64,000 nucleotides of DNA from Alterluteimonas quercicellularis (GCF_021191635.1 NZ_JAIWPR010000007.1:27360-91359); one strand, 5' to 3'; counted from the stretch's first letter, positions 16,713-26,251 are shown. Program-made: numbers and translations. Notes: generated from the letters alone by a model not told the origin.

Positions 16713-17873
16713 TCACGGCGAGACGAACCGGTCACGGGTCACGCCCGTCAGGGTGTCGCGGCCGATGTCGGCGACGGTGCGGGCGCCGGTCAGGGTCATC
16801 GCCACCCGCATCTCGCGTTGCAACAGGTCGAGCAGGTGCTCCACGCCGCTGCCGCCGGCCGCCGCCAGCGCATAGACGAAGGCGCGGCCGAGCAGCACCG
16901 CGTCGGCGCCGAGCGCGAGCATGCGCACGATGTCCAGGCCGTTGCGCACGCCCGAGTCGGCGAGGATCTTCAGCTCGCCCGCGACCGCGTCGGCGATCGC
17001 CGGCAGCGCGCGCGCGGTCGACAGCACGCCGTCGAGCTGGCGGCCGCCGTGGTTGGAGACCACGATGCCGTCGGCGCCGAAGCGCACCGCGTCGCGCGCG
17101 TCCTCCGGGTCGAGGATGCCCTTGATGACCATCGGCCCGGTCCAGAACTCGCGGATCCATTCCAGGTCCCGCCACGAGATCGACGGGTCGAAGTTCGCGG
17201 CGAGCCAGCCGATGTAGTCGGCCAGCCCGGTCGGGTGGCCGCGGTAGCGCGAGATGTTGCCCAGGTCGTGGGGGCGGCCGAGCAGGCCCACGTCCCAGGC
17301 CCAGCGCGGGTGCGTGGCGGCCTGCAGCATGCGCCGCAGCGGCGCGTTCGGCCCGCTCATGCCCGAGTGCGCGTCGCGGTAGCGCGCGCCGGGCGTGGGC
17401 ATGTCGACGGTGAACACCAGCGTGGTGCAGCCGGCCGCCTGCGCGCGCTCCAGCGCGTTGCGCATGAAGCCGCGGTCCTTGAGCACGTAGAGCTGGAACC
17501 ACATCGGCCGCCCGATCGCCGGCGCGACCTCCTCGATCGGGCACACCGACACCGTGGACAGCGTGAACGGGATGCCCTTGGCGGCGGCCGCGCGCGCGGC
17601 CTGGACCTCGCCGCGGCGCGCGTACATGCCGGTCAGGCCGACCGGCGCCAGCGCGGCGGGGAACGCCAGCCGCTCGCCGAACAGCTCGGTCGCCGTGTCC
17701 AGCTCGGCCACGTCGCGCAGGACGCGCTGGCGCAGCGCGATGTCCTCCAGGTCGGAGACGTTGCGGCGCAGCGTGTGCTCGGCGTAGGCGCCGCCGTCGA
17801 TGTAGTGGAACAGGAAGGGCGGCAGCCGCGACTGCGCGGCGGCGCGGTAGTCGGTGGAAGCGGAGATGATCAT
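16713..17873 (-). CDS. lldD: L-lactate dehydrogenase (FMN, quinone-linked)
   Basis: FMN-dependent alpha-hydroxyacid oxidase family enzyme that oxidises L-lactate to pyruvate and feeds electrons to the respiratory chain. The 386-residue product fits E. coli LldD (396). Seen motifs: N-terminal [22 protein letters not shown], phosphate-binding [21 protein letters not shown] stretch with the catalytic base His in [10 protein letters not shown], and C-terminal [14 protein letters not shown]. The ATG at 17873 lies 14 bp after lldR. Membrane association is expected from the family; no membrane helix is evident. Confidence 0.96.
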   Translation of the reverse strand: MIISASTDYRAAAQSRLPPFLFHYIDGGAYAEHTLRRNVSDLEDIALRQRVLRDVAELDTATELFGERLAFPAALAPVGLTGMYARRGEVQAARAAAAKGIPFTLSTVSVCPIEEVAPAIGRPMWFQLYVLKDRGFMRNALERAQAAGCTTLVFTVDMPTPGARYRDAHSGMSGPNAPLRRMLQAATHPRWAWDVGLLGRPHDLGNISRYRGHPTGLADYIGWLAANFDPSISWRDLEWIREFWTGPMVIKGILDPEDARDAVRFGADGIVVSNHGGRQLDGVLSTARALPAIADAVAGELKILADSGVRNGLDIVRMLALGADAVLLGRAFVYALAAAGGSGVEHLLDLLQREMRVAMTLTGARTVADIGRDTLTGVTRDRFVSP

Positions 17874-17887
17874 GGTCGCGGGCGTCT

Positions 17888-18691
17888 TCAGCGGTGCGAC
17901 GGGGGCAGGCGCGAGGCGCGCGCGCGGCGCGCCTCGTCCTCGTCGAGCTCGCGCAGCGAGGTGTGCACGAACTCCAGGTGGGCGTGCGCGGCGGCGCGTG
18001 CGCGTTCCGGGTCGCCGGCGAGCACGGCGTCGCGCATCTCGCGGTGCTGCACCGACAGCGGCTCGAAGGTGCGCGGCGACAGGTAGAGCTTCTCGCGGCT
18101 CTGCGAGATGTTGGTCTGCAGCAGTTCGAACAGGCCGCGCATGACCTGCAGCAGCACCAGGTTGTGGGAGGCCTCGGCGATCGACAGGTGGAACGCCGCG
18201 TCGGCGCGCGCCTCGCCCGCCGGGTCGTTGCGGCCGTGCGCCGACATCATCGACTCGAACGCCGCGGCGATGCGCTCGCGGTCGTCCCGGGTCGCGCGCA
18301 GCGCCGCGTGCCAGGCGGCCATGCCCTCCAGCGCGTGGCGGATCTCCAGCACGTCGAAGCGGTACTCCGGATCGCTGCGGAACACCGTGACGTAGGGCAT
18401 CAGCGGCTCGATGGCGGCCTGGCCTGCGTCGTCGCGAGCGAGCACGTAGGTGCCGCCGCCCTGGCGCGCGCGCAGCAGGCCGCGGCTCGACAGCCGGGCG
18501 ACCGCCTCGCGCAGCGCGGTGCGCGAGACCCCGAGTTCGAGCGCGAGCGCGCGCTCGGCCGGCAGGCGGTCGCCGGGCTGCAGGTCGCGGTCGCGGATCA
18601 GCGCCTGCAACCGTTCGGCCAGGCGCGGGGCGGTGCGCGCGGGCGCATCGGCGCCGGTGGACGGTGTGGTCGGTCCCGTCGTGGCGCTCAT
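17888..18691 (-). CDS. lldR: LldR-type GntR/FadR-family lactate regulator
   Basis: A 267-residue transcription factor: an N-terminal winged helix ([41 protein letters not shown]) and a C-terminal FadR-type (FCD) all-helical ligand domain with its conserved acidic/His positions ([33 protein letters not shown]). In the lactate operon such a protein senses lactate and controls transport and oxidation. The ATG overlaps the lldP stop by four bases (ATGA). Two matching TTGGTnnnACCA operators lie in front of lldP. The first ~25 residues are a disordered Thr/Ala-rich extension. Confidence 0.9.
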   Translation of the reverse strand: MSATTGPTTPSTGADAPARTAPRLAERLQALIRDRDLQPGDRLPAERALALELGVSRTALREAVARLSSRGLLRARQGGGTYVLARDDAGQAAIEPLMPYVTVFRSDPEYRFDVLEIRHALEGMAAWHAALRATRDDRERIAAAFESMMSAHGRNDPAGEARADAAFHLSIAEASHNLVLLQVMRGLFELLQTNISQSREKLYLSPRTFEPLSVQHREMRDAVLAGDPERARAAAHAHLEFVHTSLRELDEDEARRARASRLPPSHR

Positions 18692-20373
18692 CCGGGGATC
18701 ATCCAGGGCAGCACGTGTGCCTGCAGCGTGGTGATGACGCCGACCATCGCCGCGAAGATCAGGCTGTGCCTGACGGTGAAGCGGAACAGGTCCGACTCGC
18801 GGCCCGACAGGCCGACCGCGGCGCAGGCGATCGCGATCGATTGCGGCGAGATCATCTTCCCGGTGACCCCGCCGGTGGTGTTGGCCGCGACCAGCAGCAC
18901 CTCCGGCACCCCGATCTGCTGCGCGGTGTTGGCCTGCAGCGCCGCGAACAGCGCGTTGGCCGAGGTGTCGGAGCCGGTCAGGAACACGCCGAGCCAGCCC
19001 AGGAACGGCGAGAAGAACGTGAACGCGTCGCCGGTGTGCGCCAGGGACAGCGCCAGCGTCGCCGACAGCCCCGAGTAGTTGGCGACGAACGCGAACGCCA
19101 GCACCATGCCGATCGAGTAGATCGGCGTCCGCAGCTCCTTGAGCGTCTCGCCGAAGGTGGCGACCGCGTGCGCGGGCCGCATCCGCAGCAGCACGATCGA
19201 GATCAGCGCCGCGATCAGGATCGCGGTGCCGGTGGCCGAGAACCAGTCGAAGCGGTAGACCGCGTCGTAGGGCGCGGCCGTGCCGACGATCGGCGGCGTC
19301 TTCTCCACCAGCCGGTGCAGGAACGGCACCGGCACCGCGAGCACCCAGTTCTCCAGCGCGCCGCCCGCGGCGAACAGCGCCTTGAACGGCTTCACGCTCC
19401 AGATCGAGACCATGGCGGTGAGGATGATGAAGGGCGACCAGGCCTTGACGATCGCGCCGGTGGAATGCCGGGTCGGCGGCATCGGCAGCGCGACGCCGGG
19501 CGCGGCGCCTTCGGCCGGGGCATCCGCGGCGTCGGGCTCGAAGCGGAAGATGCGCCGCGGCTGCCAAACCCGCAGGAACAGCGTCAGGCAGACCAGCGAG
19601 GCGATCGCCGAGGTGATGTCCGGCAGTTCCGGGCCGATGTAGTTGGAGGTCAGGAACTGCACGATCGCGAACGAGCCGCCGCCGACCAGCACCGCCGGCC
19701 AGGTCTCCTTGATGCCGCGCCAGCCGTCCATGATCGCCATGAGCCAGAACAGCACGACGATGGTCAGGAACGGCAGCTGGCGGCCGGCCATCTGGCCGAT
19801 CTCGAACGCGTCCAGGCCGGTGACCTGGCCGGCGACGATGATCGGGATGCCCATCGCCCCGAACGCGACCGGCGCGGTGTTGGCGATCAGGCACAGCCCG
19901 GCCGCGTACAGCGGCTTGAAGCCGAGCCCGACCAGCAGCGCGGCGGTGATCGCCACCGGCGCGCCGAAGCCGGCGGCGCCCTCGAGGAAGGCGCCGAACG
20001 CGAAGCCGACCAGCAGCATCTGCAGGCGTTGGTCCTCGGTCACCGACAGGATCGAGGCGCGGATGACGTCGAACTGGCCGGTCCTGACCGAGACCTTGTA
20101 CAGGAACACCGCGCCGATGATGATCCACGCGATCGGCCACAGGCCGTAGACGAAGCCGTAGGCCGCGGACGCCAGCGCGCGGTCGACCGGCATGCGGTAG
20201 AACAGCAGCGCCACCGCCAGCGCGAGCAGCACGGTCAGCGTGCCCGCCAGCCAGCCCTTGAGCCGGGCGACGACCAGGGCGAAGAAGAAGAACGCGATCG
20301 GGATCAGGGCGACCGCACTGGAGATCCAGAGGTTGCCGGCGGGGTCGTAGAGCTGCGGCCAGGCCTGTTGCAT
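18688..20373 (-). CDS. lldP: L-lactate permease
   Basis: Proton-coupled lactate symporter of the LctP family, 561 residues (E. coli 551), with about 12-14 membrane segments along its length. Typical family stretches are [34 protein letters not shown] and [20 protein letters not shown], followed by [19 protein letters not shown]. The ATG at 20373 is the first of the operon and begins [11 protein letters not shown]; a much longer in-frame extension upstream crosses the promoter and operators and is not credible. It probably carries both lactate isomers and glycolate, as in E. coli. Confidence 0.96.
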   Translation of the reverse strand: MQQAWPQLYDPAGNLWISSAVALIPIAFFFFALVVARLKGWLAGTLTVLLALAVALLFYRMPVDRALASAAYGFVYGLWPIAWIIIGAVFLYKVSVRTGQFDVIRASILSVTEDQRLQMLLVGFAFGAFLEGAAGFGAPVAITAALLVGLGFKPLYAAGLCLIANTAPVAFGAMGIPIIVAGQVTGLDAFEIGQMAGRQLPFLTIVVLFWLMAIMDGWRGIKETWPAVLVGGGSFAIVQFLTSNYIGPELPDITSAIASLVCLTLFLRVWQPRRIFRFEPDAADAPAEGAAPGVALPMPPTRHSTGAIVKAWSPFIILTAMVSIWSVKPFKALFAAGGALENWVLAVPVPFLHRLVEKTPPIVGTAAPYDAVYRFDWFSATGTAILIAALISIVLLRMRPAHAVATFGETLKELRTPIYSIGMVLAFAFVANYSGLSATLALSLAHTGDAFTFFSPFLGWLGVFLTGSDTSANALFAALQANTAQQIGVPEVLLVAANTTGGVTGKMISPQSIAIACAAVGLSGRESDLFRFTVRHSLIFAAMVGVITTLQAHVLPWMIPG

Positions 20374-20459
20374 CGGCGCGGTGTTCCCGGGAACGGAAGC
20401 GGAGGAACGACCCGCATCGCGGGCCGGCGTCGTACACCGAAGCGTGGGCCGCCCCCTCG

Positions 20460-20473
20460 ATTGGTAAGACCAT
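20460..20473. promoter_or_regulatory. LldR-type operator O1, downstream of the lldP promoter
   Basis: ATTGGTAAGACCAT is a TTGGT-n3-ACCA palindrome of the FadR/PdhR/LldR type. It is about 30 bp downstream of the predicted lldP transcription start, in the leader. Its centre is 97 bp from that of O2. Confidence 0.7.
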
Positions 20474-20503
20474 TTCGCGAGGCGATTTCGGCGTGCGGGC
20501 CGG

Positions 20504-20532
20504 ATTAGACGCCTGGTCGTGCGATCGGTCAA
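20504..20532 (-). promoter_or_regulatory. lldP operon promoter
   Basis: On the minus strand TTGACC (20532-20527), a 17-bp spacer and TCTAAT (20509-20504) form a good sigma-70 promoter pointing to lldP. The expected start is near 20497, leaving a leader of about 120 nt. It sits between the two LldR-type operators. Confidence 0.7.
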
Positions 20533-20554
20533 CCGAGACCAAAGGATGAGGCGC

Positions 20555-20573
20555 TTATTGGTCATACCAATAA
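20555..20573. promoter_or_regulatory. LldR-type operator O2, upstream of the lldP promoter
   Basis: TTATTGGTCATACCAATAA is a perfect 19-bp palindrome around the TTGGT-n3-ACCAA core. It lies 23 bp upstream of the -35 box. E. coli lldPRD also has two LldR operators flanking its promoter. Confidence 0.8.
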
Positions 20574-20949
20574 TAGGGGCTGCGCGACTTTCCATGCCGC
20601 CGTCGACGCGGCACGCCCGGCGTGCCGGAGCGGTTGCGCGCGAGCGGCCGCGGGTCGGTTCGGGCCGGCCGATCGAACCCAACGGGTCGCGGTCGCGAGC
20701 GCCGCGCGTCGGCCTGCTTGGAGCGCTGCCGGGATGGCGTGCGCGGTTGCGTCCGGCGGACCGACGGCGCGCCGGAGACGATGCGCGCGAACCCGCCTCG
20801 ACGATAGGCTGCCGGGCCGTCGTCGCGAACCGCATCGCGGTCGCATCGAAGATGCAAACGAGATCACATTTCAGCGGGGGCCGGACGACGTCGCCACGAT
20901 GCACGCGTCCATTCCTGTCGTCCTGCGTCGGCGATCGGCCGCGATCCGA
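20574..20949. other. 376-bp intergenic stretch without recognised gene
   Basis: Between operator O2 and the cspA promoter I see no reading frame with a ribosome site and family motif, no hairpin with a T-run and no REP unit. Short open frames here look like GC-driven noise. Base composition becomes less GC-extreme towards 20940. Confidence 0.5.
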
Positions 20950-20978
20950 TTGCAAGTGCCGGAAATTGCTTCGATACT
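20950..20978 (+). promoter_or_regulatory. promoter of the first cold-shock gene
   Basis: TTGCAA (20950-20955), a 17-bp spacer and GATACT (20973-20978) form a plausible sigma-70 promoter. The start would be near 20985, giving a leader of roughly 45 nt before the ATG. Confidence 0.5.
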
Positions 20979-21030
20979 CCGGCCGTGCGTCCCGGCGCAC
21001 GCTATCGCATCCAGACGAGGTGGAAGGGTT

Positions 21031-21237
21031 ATGCAATACGGCACAGTGAAGTGGTTCAACGACGCCAAGGGTTTCGGCTTCATCGCCCCGGAAGACGGGG
21101 GATCGGACGTATTCGTCCATTACTCGGCCATCGACTCCAAGGGCTTTCGCAGCCTGCAGGAAGGCCAGCGCGTCAGCTACGAAGTGACCCAGGGGCCGAA
21201 GGGCGCGCAGGCCTCCGGCGTCGCCCCGGTCGCTTGA
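21031..21237 (+). CDS. cold-shock protein (CspA family)
   Basis: A 68-residue single-stranded nucleic acid-binding OB-fold protein. RNP1 is KGFGFI (K13-I18 region) and RNP2 is VFVHYSAI, both intact, with the expected W and F at TVKWFND. The body is CspA-like and ends SGVAPVA. Cold-shock proteins melt mRNA structure; members may be cold-induced or constitutive. The ATG at 21031 has GGAAGGG upstream. It forms a single-gene unit with its own promoter and terminator. A paralogue is at 26515-26724. Confidence 0.95.
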   Translation: MQYGTVKWFNDAKGFGFIAPEDGGSDVFVHYSAIDSKGFRSLQEGQRVSYEVTQGPKGAQASGVAPVA

Positions 21238-21259
21238 CGGCTCCGGCCCGTCTTTTCCA

Positions 21260-21286
21260 GGCCCCGCGTCCACGCGGGGCCTTTTT
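21260..21286 (+). terminator. rho-independent terminator of the first cold-shock gene
   Basis: GGCCCCGCGT (21260-21269) pairs perfectly with ACGCGGGGCC (21272-21281), followed by TTTTT. It begins 23 bases after the stop codon. Confidence 0.9.
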
Positions 21287-21299
21287 CATGGAACCTGTC

Positions 21300-21510
21300 C
21301 AAGTTCTTGCTGCGCTTGCCGGCTGGCGCGCGTGCGGTGCTCGAAAGAACCGCCCGGAGCGGTTCTTGACATCGCGTCGGCGATGGCCCGCAGGGTGGCC
21401 GCCATGGACGGCGGCCACCAATGCTCATGTACCGCTCGTACACTGCGCTTCCTGCGCTCCGCCACGCGCCATCCGGCTGCGCTCGCGACAGAATTTGAAG
21501 AGGTTCCGGG
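21300..21510. repeat. hairpin-rich non-coding element upstream of the flavin monooxygenase gene
   Basis: Two strong inverted repeats occur: AAGAACCGC/GCGGTTCTT (21345-21353 and 21359-21367, 5-base loop) and GGTGGCCGCC/GGCGGCCACC (21394-21403 and 21410-21419, 6-base loop). A GTAC-rich segment with GTACCGCTCGTACACTGCGC follows. Open frames run through in both directions but lack start signals. It resembles intergenic repeat families that recur in Xanthomonadaceae genomes; I cannot confirm copy number here. Read on the minus strand, the first hairpin is followed by TCG and only a short T-run. Confidence 0.4.
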
Positions 21511-21520
21511 GGATGCGCGC

Positions 21521-22804
21521 ATGAGCCGCGAGCTGTCGATCGCCGTGGTCGGCTACGGCACCGCCGGCCAGGCGGCCGCGCTGATGCTGTCGGGCGACGG
21601 CCACCGGGTCGAGGCGTTCGAGCGCGCGCCGCAGCCGCGCCCGGTCGGCGCCGGCTTCCTGCTGCAGCCGACCGGGCTGGAAGTGCTGTGGGAACTCGGG
21701 CTGCTGGACGCCGCGCTCGCGCACGGCGCGCGCATCGGCCGCCTGTACGGCGAGACCGGCGCCGCGCGCCCGGTCATGGACATGCGCTACACCGAGCTGG
21801 AGCCGCGGCTGTTCGGCCTCGGCCTGCAGCGCGGCGCGCTGTTCTCGCTGCTCGACCGCGCCTGGACCGCCGGGCGCGCGATCCGCGCCGGCTGCGCGAT
21901 CGTCGCGGTCGACCCGCGCGAGGGCCGCCTGACCGATGCGGACGGCCATCGCCACGGCCCCTACGACCTGGTGCTGGTCGCCGACGGCAGCGGCTCCTCG
22001 CTGCGCGGCCAGGTCGCGCCCGCGCGCTACGACCGGCCCTATCCCTGGGGCGCGCAGTGGTGCCTGGTCGAGATGGGCGCCTGGCCCTGGCCGGCCGAAC
22101 TGCGCCAGCGCTACCGGCAGGCCCGCTGCATGGCCGGCATGCTGCCGGTGGGCACCCATCCGGACGATCCGGTCCCGCGCGCGAGCTTCTTCTGGAGCGT
22201 GCCGGCGGCTGCGCTCGACGATGCCGCGTGGCCGGGCGAGCCCGCCTGGCGCGCGGAGGTGGGCGCGCTCTGGCCCGAGGCCGGCGAGCGCCTCGGCGCC
22301 ACGCAGGTCCCGCACGGCCTGGCGCGGGCGCGCTACCGCGACGCGGTGCACGCGCGCTGGCACGCCGGCCGCGCCGCATTGATCGGCGACGCCGCCCACG
22401 CGATGAGCCCGCAGCTGGGGCAGGGCGTCAACATGGCCCTGCTCGACGCCCGCGTCCTGCGCGACGCGCTGCGCACCCACGCCGACGTCGAGCGCGCGCT
22501 GGCGCACTGGCAGCGCGCCCGGCTGGCGCACGTGCGCGTGTACCAGCGCTGGAGCCGCTGGCTGACGCCGCTGTTCCAGTCCGAGCTGGACCTCGCCGCG
22601 CGCCTGCGCGACTGGACCTTCCACCCGCTCACCCGCATTCCCGGGCTGCGCGACCAGAGCCTGCGGGTGCTGACCGGCACCCGCCTGGGCTGGTTCGGCA
22701 CCTTCGCCCTGGCGCCCGCCTTCCTCGACGCCCTCGCGGCGACCGCGGCGCCCGCGCCGGCGGCGGCCTACACTGGCCCGGTCGAAGCGGGAGGCGCGCC
22801 ATGA
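21521..22804 (+). CDS. FAD-dependent monooxygenase (salicylate hydroxylase-like)
   Basis: A 427-residue class A flavoprotein monooxygenase. The dinucleotide-binding motif is unusual but recognisable (AVVGYGTAGQAAALML, with GxGxxG as GYGTAG, residues ~8-14). The DG motif is VLVADGSGS. The GD motif is ALIGDAAHAMSPQLGQGVNMALLDA, which binds the FAD phosphate. A substrate cannot be inferred. The ATG at 21521 (MSRELSIAVVG) was chosen as it begins the Rossmann fold; upstream in-frame sequence is repeat-like. The stop overlaps the next gene by four bases (ATGA), suggesting a functional pair with the AidB-like dehydrogenase. Confidence 0.85.
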   Translation: MSRELSIAVVGYGTAGQAAALMLSGDGHRVEAFERAPQPRPVGAGFLLQPTGLEVLWELGLLDAALAHGARIGRLYGETGAARPVMDMRYTELEPRLFGLGLQRGALFSLLDRAWTAGRAIRAGCAIVAVDPREGRLTDADGHRHGPYDLVLVADGSGSSLRGQVAPARYDRPYPWGAQWCLVEMGAWPWPAELRQRYRQARCMAGMLPVGTHPDDPVPRASFFWSVPAAALDDAAWPGEPAWRAEVGALWPEAGERLGATQVPHGLARARYRDAVHARWHAGRAALIGDAAHAMSPQLGQGVNMALLDARVLRDALRTHADVERALAHWQRARLAHVRVYQRWSRWLTPLFQSELDLAARLRDWTFHPLTRIPGLRDQSLRVLTGTRLGWFGTFALAPAFLDALAATAAPAPAAAYTGPVEAGGAP

Positions 22805-24456
22805 CCGCCGAATCGCCCGCGGCCGCGCTGGCCGCGCTCAACCAGCCCCCGGAGTTCGCGCCGCGCGACCTGTGGGCCGACGACGCCGCGCTGCGCGAGG
22901 CGCTCGCCCGCGAGGGCGGCGGCGACTGGACCGGTGCGGTCGCCGCCTACGGCGCGCTGGCCGGCGACACCCTCTACGCGCTCGGCTTCGACGCCAACCG
23001 CGACCGCCCGCGCCTGCGCACCCACGACCGCTTCGGCCAGCGCATCGACCGGGTGGAGTTCCATCCGCACTACCACGCGCTGATGTCGCACGCGATCGCG
23101 CACGGCGTGGCCGGGCTGTCCTGGCGCGAGCCGCGGCCCGGCGCGCACGTGGCGCGCGCCGCGCTGAGCTACCTGCACCACCAGGCCGAGGCCGGCACCA
23201 GCTGCCCGCTGACCATGACCCACGCCGCCGCGCCGGTGCTGGCGCGCGAGCCGCGCCTGCGCGACTGGGCCGCGGGCATCGCCGCCTGCGTCTACGACCC
23301 GTCCGACGCGCCCGCCGCCGGCAAGCGCGGGCTGACCGTGGGCATGGGCATGACCGAGAAGCAGGGCGGCAGCGACGTGCGCGCCAACCGCACCCTCGCC
23401 ACGCCGCTGCAGGCCGAGGGCGAATACGCGCTGCAGGGGCACAAGTGGTTCTTCTCGGCGCCGATGTCGGACGGCTTCCTGGTGCTCGCGCAGGCGCCCG
23501 GCGGGCTGAGCTGCTTCCTGATGCCGCGCTGGCGCCCCGACGGCCTGCGCAACGGCTTCCGGCTCATGCGGCTCAAGGACAAGCTCGGCGACTGGGCCAA
23601 CGCCTCCAGCGAGGTCGAGTTCGACGACGCCTGGGCGCTGCGCATCGGCGACGAGGGCCGCGGCGTGCAGACCATCATCGAGATGGTCATGCTCACCCGG
23701 CTGGACTGCATGCTCGGTTCCGCCGCCGAGATGCGCATGGCGCTGGCGCAGGCCGTGCACCACGCCCGCCACCGCGCCGCGTTCGGCCGCGCGCTGGCGG
23801 CGCAGCCGCTGATGCGCAACGTGCTGGCCGACCTGGCGATGGAGGCCGAGGCGGCGCTGGCGCTGGCGATGCGCGTCGCGCGCGCGGTCGACGCCGGCGC
23901 CCGCGGCGACGCCGCCGAGGCGGCGTTCGCGCGCGTGGCCACCGCGATCGGCAAGTACTGGGTCTGCCGCCGCGCGCCGGCCGTGGTCAACGAGGCCCAG
24001 GAATGCCTGGGCGGCGCCGGCTACGTCGAGGAATCGATCCTGCCGCGCCTGTACCGGCAGGCGCCGCTGAACTCGATCTGGGAGGGCAGCGGCAACATCC
24101 AGTGCCTGGACGTGCTGCGCGCGCTGGCGCGCGAGCCGGCGAGCGGGCAGGCGCTGCGCGAGGAACTGCGCGCGGCGGCCGGCCTGGATGCGGACTACGA
24201 CGCCGCGCTGGCCGCGCTCGGGCCGGGCCTGGAAGACCGGGCGGGCGAGGCCCCCGACGCGCGCGAGTCCGGCGCGCGGCGCCTGGTCGAGCGGCTGGCG
24301 CTGGCCTTGCAGGCGAGCGTACTGCTGCGCGCCGGCAGTCCCGCCGCGGCGGCGTTCTGCCGCAGCCGCCTGGGCGGCGAGCACGGCCTCGCGCTGGGCA
24401 CGCTGCCGGCGGACGCGGGCTTCGCGACCCTGATCGACCGCGCGCTGCCGGCGTAG
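22801..24456 (+). CDS. AidB-like acyl-CoA dehydrogenase
   Basis: A 551-residue acyl-CoA dehydrogenase-fold flavoprotein. The N-terminal part includes FHPHYHALMSHAIAHG. The FAD region has MTEKQGGSDVRANRT and GHKWFFSAPMSDGFLVLAQ. The C-terminal ECLGGAGYVEESILPRLYRQ and WEGSGNIQCLDVLRAL are characteristic of the AidB subfamily. E. coli AidB is induced by alkylation stress, binds DNA and has weak isovaleryl-CoA dehydrogenase activity; the role of others is unclear. Translationally coupled to the upstream monooxygenase. A lone REP unit follows 19 bp after the stop. Confidence 0.88.
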   Translation: MTAESPAAALAALNQPPEFAPRDLWADDAALREALAREGGGDWTGAVAAYGALAGDTLYALGFDANRDRPRLRTHDRFGQRIDRVEFHPHYHALMSHAIAHGVAGLSWREPRPGAHVARAALSYLHHQAEAGTSCPLTMTHAAAPVLAREPRLRDWAAGIAACVYDPSDAPAAGKRGLTVGMGMTEKQGGSDVRANRTLATPLQAEGEYALQGHKWFFSAPMSDGFLVLAQAPGGLSCFLMPRWRPDGLRNGFRLMRLKDKLGDWANASSEVEFDDAWALRIGDEGRGVQTIIEMVMLTRLDCMLGSAAEMRMALAQAVHHARHRAAFGRALAAQPLMRNVLADLAMEAEAALALAMRVARAVDAGARGDAAEAAFARVATAIGKYWVCRRAPAVVNEAQECLGGAGYVEESILPRLYRQAPLNSIWEGSGNIQCLDVLRALAREPASGQALREELRAAAGLDADYDAALAALGPGLEDRAGEAPDARESGARRLVERLALALQASVLLRAGSPAAAAFCRSRLGGEHGLALGTLPADAGFATLIDRALPA

Positions 24457-24474
24457 CGGCGCCGCTGTGCCCGG

Positions 24475-24495
24475 TCGCGCGCGAGCGCGCTCCTA
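24475..24495 (-). repeat. single REP unit
   Basis: TCGCGCGCGAGCGCGCTCCT plus A: one inverted-orientation unit without a partner, between the converging AidB-like gene and pldA. It is the only clean solo unit in the window. Confidence 0.8.
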
Positions 24496-24529
24496 CAAGA
24501 AGCCGCTTCCTCCGCGCCGTGCCGGCGAA

Positions 24530-25672
24530 CTAGAACCAGTCCTGCAGCGAGATGCCCAGGCCGACGTAGGTCGCCTTGTGGTTGTAGTCGATCAGGCTCT
24601 CGCCGTAGCCGTGGAACAGCTGCAGGTGGCCGCGCACGTTGCGCAGGCTGGGGTGCAGCGGGAAGCCCCAGTCGAACTGCAGCGCACCGTGCGAGCGGTC
24701 GCCGCCGCGCAGCGAGTGGCGGCCCATCAGCGTGAAGCGCTGGTCGCCGCGCACGTGCATCAGGGTCAGGTCGCCGCGGCCGGCGTAGTCCTCGATGTCC
24801 GGGTTGTCGTCGTCGCTGCCGTCGCCCACGCGGATCCACGGGCGCGCCACCAGCGCCCAGTTCTCGCGGTCGAAGCCGAAGTTGAACATCACCCGGTTCC
24901 AGCTGCGCGACAGCGGGTCGCTGCGGCCGTTGGACTGGTGGTTGATGCCGATCGCGCTCATCCGCCCGCGCCAGCCGCCCGGCAGCCCGTAGCCGTTGCG
25001 GAACACCAGCAGGATCTCGGGTTCGTAGTTGGTCTCGCGGAACGGGCGCGAGTTGTCGGTGTTGTAGACCTGCCAGCGCGAGCTCTGGGTGTAGCCCAGC
25101 CAGATGTCGCCGTTGTCGCCGAACAGGTTCTCCCACGCCTTGGTCTTGAAGCTGATCTGGAACTTCGTCTCCAGGCTGTCGAGCGACTGCGGCACGGTCA
25201 CCGTGTTGTCCGGGTTGGGCGAGGACGGCGCGTCGTTGACGTCGCTGGTCCAGAACGCCGGCAGCAGGTACATGGGCTTGTAGACGCGGAAGTTGAACAG
25301 GCCCAGCTTGGAGTCCTTGGCCAGTTCCCAGCGGGTGTCGAGCAGCGAGCCCTTGCCGACGTTGGCCATGGCCTCGCGCGTCTGCGTGTCCTCCTGCGCC
25401 TGGAACACCTCGCCGCGCGGCCACAGGCGCCGGCCCTCGCCGCTGCGCTCGCTCTCCTCCTGCACCGCGGCCCGCGCCTGCTCGGCGGCGGCGTCCGCGC
25501 GCGCCGGGCTCAGGCTCTGGCGCCCGGCGAGGCGGTCGTAGCATTCCAGGCGCTGGGCGTCGTTCTCCAGGCCGGCGCAGGCGGCGATGCCGCCGGTGGG
25601 CTCGGCGGCCAGCAGCGGGGCAGCGGCCAGCGCGCCGGCGATGGCGCAGGTCAGTCGGTAGGGGCGGCGCAT
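24530..25672 (-). CDS. pldA: outer membrane phospholipase A
   Basis: Calcium-dependent outer-membrane beta-barrel enzyme that hydrolyses misplaced phospholipids in the outer leaflet. The 380-residue product has a signal peptide (residues 1-22). A ~70-residue segment with CAGLENDAQRLECYDRLAG follows, and the barrel begins about residue 110. The catalytic signature is NHQSNGRSDPLSRSWNR, with the His and Ser of the H-x-S motif and the downstream Asn, equivalent to E. coli His142, Ser144 and Asn156. It ends in an aromatic C-terminal Phe (SLQDWF), as expected for BAM-inserted barrels. The N-terminal cysteine-containing extension is longer than in E. coli PldA (289 residues) and is usual in Xanthomonadaceae. 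Confidence 0.93.
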   Translation of the reverse strand: MRRPYRLTCAIAGALAAAPLLAAEPTGGIAACAGLENDAQRLECYDRLAGRQSLSPARADAAAEQARAAVQEESERSGEGRRLWPRGEVFQAQEDTQTREAMANVGKGSLLDTRWELAKDSKLGLFNFRVYKPMYLLPAFWTSDVNDAPSSPNPDNTVTVPQSLDSLETKFQISFKTKAWENLFGDNGDIWLGYTQSSRWQVYNTDNSRPFRETNYEPEILLVFRNGYGLPGGWRGRMSAIGINHQSNGRSDPLSRSWNRVMFNFGFDRENWALVARPWIRVGDGSDDDNPDIEDYAGRGDLTLMHVRGDQRFTLMGRHSLRGGDRSHGALQFDWGFPLHPSLRNVRGHLQLFHGYGESLIDYNHKATYVGLGISLQDWF

Positions 25673-25744
25673 GCGGGTTCTCGTGGTGAAGGCGGCAGGG
25701 TGGGGGGCGCGGGCGTGGGCGCCGGGTGAAGGCGGGCGCGCGTC

Positions 25745-26251
25745 CTAGCGGGCGGCCCACCAGGCCAGCGCGAAGACCCCGATCATTGCGAAGGCCAGCA
25801 TCAGTTTCAATGCGATCGCGACCGCCACGCCGATCCAGGTGCCCAGGCCCACGCGGGTCGCCTCGCCCAGGTTGGGCGCGTCCAGGCGCCGGCGGTGCAG
25901 CAGCTCGCCGGCCATGGCGCCGGCGAAGGGCCCGACGAAGATGCCCGGGATGCCGAAGAAGATGCCGACGAAGGTGCCGATCACCGCGCCCGCCAGCGCC
26001 TTGCGGCTGGCGCCCACGCGCTTGGCGCCCATCGCCGTGGCCCAGAAGTCGACCAGGAACGACAGCGCCGCCAGCAGCGCCAGCAGGCCCAGGGTCAGCG
26101 GCCCGACGTGGGCGAAGTCGTCGGCCCAGGCGGCCAGCAGCATGCCCGCGAACACCAGCGGGATGCCGGGCAGGGCCGGCAGGATCGTGCCCAGCAGGCC
26201 CACGATCACCAGGACCGCGGCGAGCGCGTAGAGGAAGGGTTCGGTCTGCAT
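25745..26251 (-). CDS. DUF456 domain membrane protein
   Basis: A 168-residue integral membrane protein with about four or five hydrophobic segments (starting YALAAVLVIVGLLGTILPAL) and the glycine-rich patterns GIPGIFVGPFAGAMAGEL and GAVIGTFVGIFFG typical of DUF456. No function is established for the family. The ATG at 26251 (MQTEPFLYAL) was chosen; upstream in-frame sequence would run into the promoter region of the divergent cold-shock gene. It lies 72 bp upstream of pldA in the same direction and may be co-transcribed. Confidence 0.85.
   Translation of the reverse strand: MQTEPFLYALAAVLVIVGLLGTILPALPGIPLVFAGMLLAAWADDFAHVGPLTLGLLALLAALSFLVDFWATAMGAKRVGASRKALAGAVIGTFVGIFFGIPGIFVGPFAGAMAGELLHRRRLDAPNLGEATRVGLGTWIGVAVAIALKLMLAFAMIGVFALAWWAAR

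Noticed and set aside
18688..21273. N-terminally extended lldP (861 codons)
   Set aside because: The extension crosses the promoter and both operators and encodes unstructured sequence; family length fits the ATG at 20373.
21286..21522. Minus-strand frame of 78 codons over the intergenic hairpins
   Set aside because: No ribosome site or recognisable domain; the hairpins and base pattern suggest a non-coding repeat.
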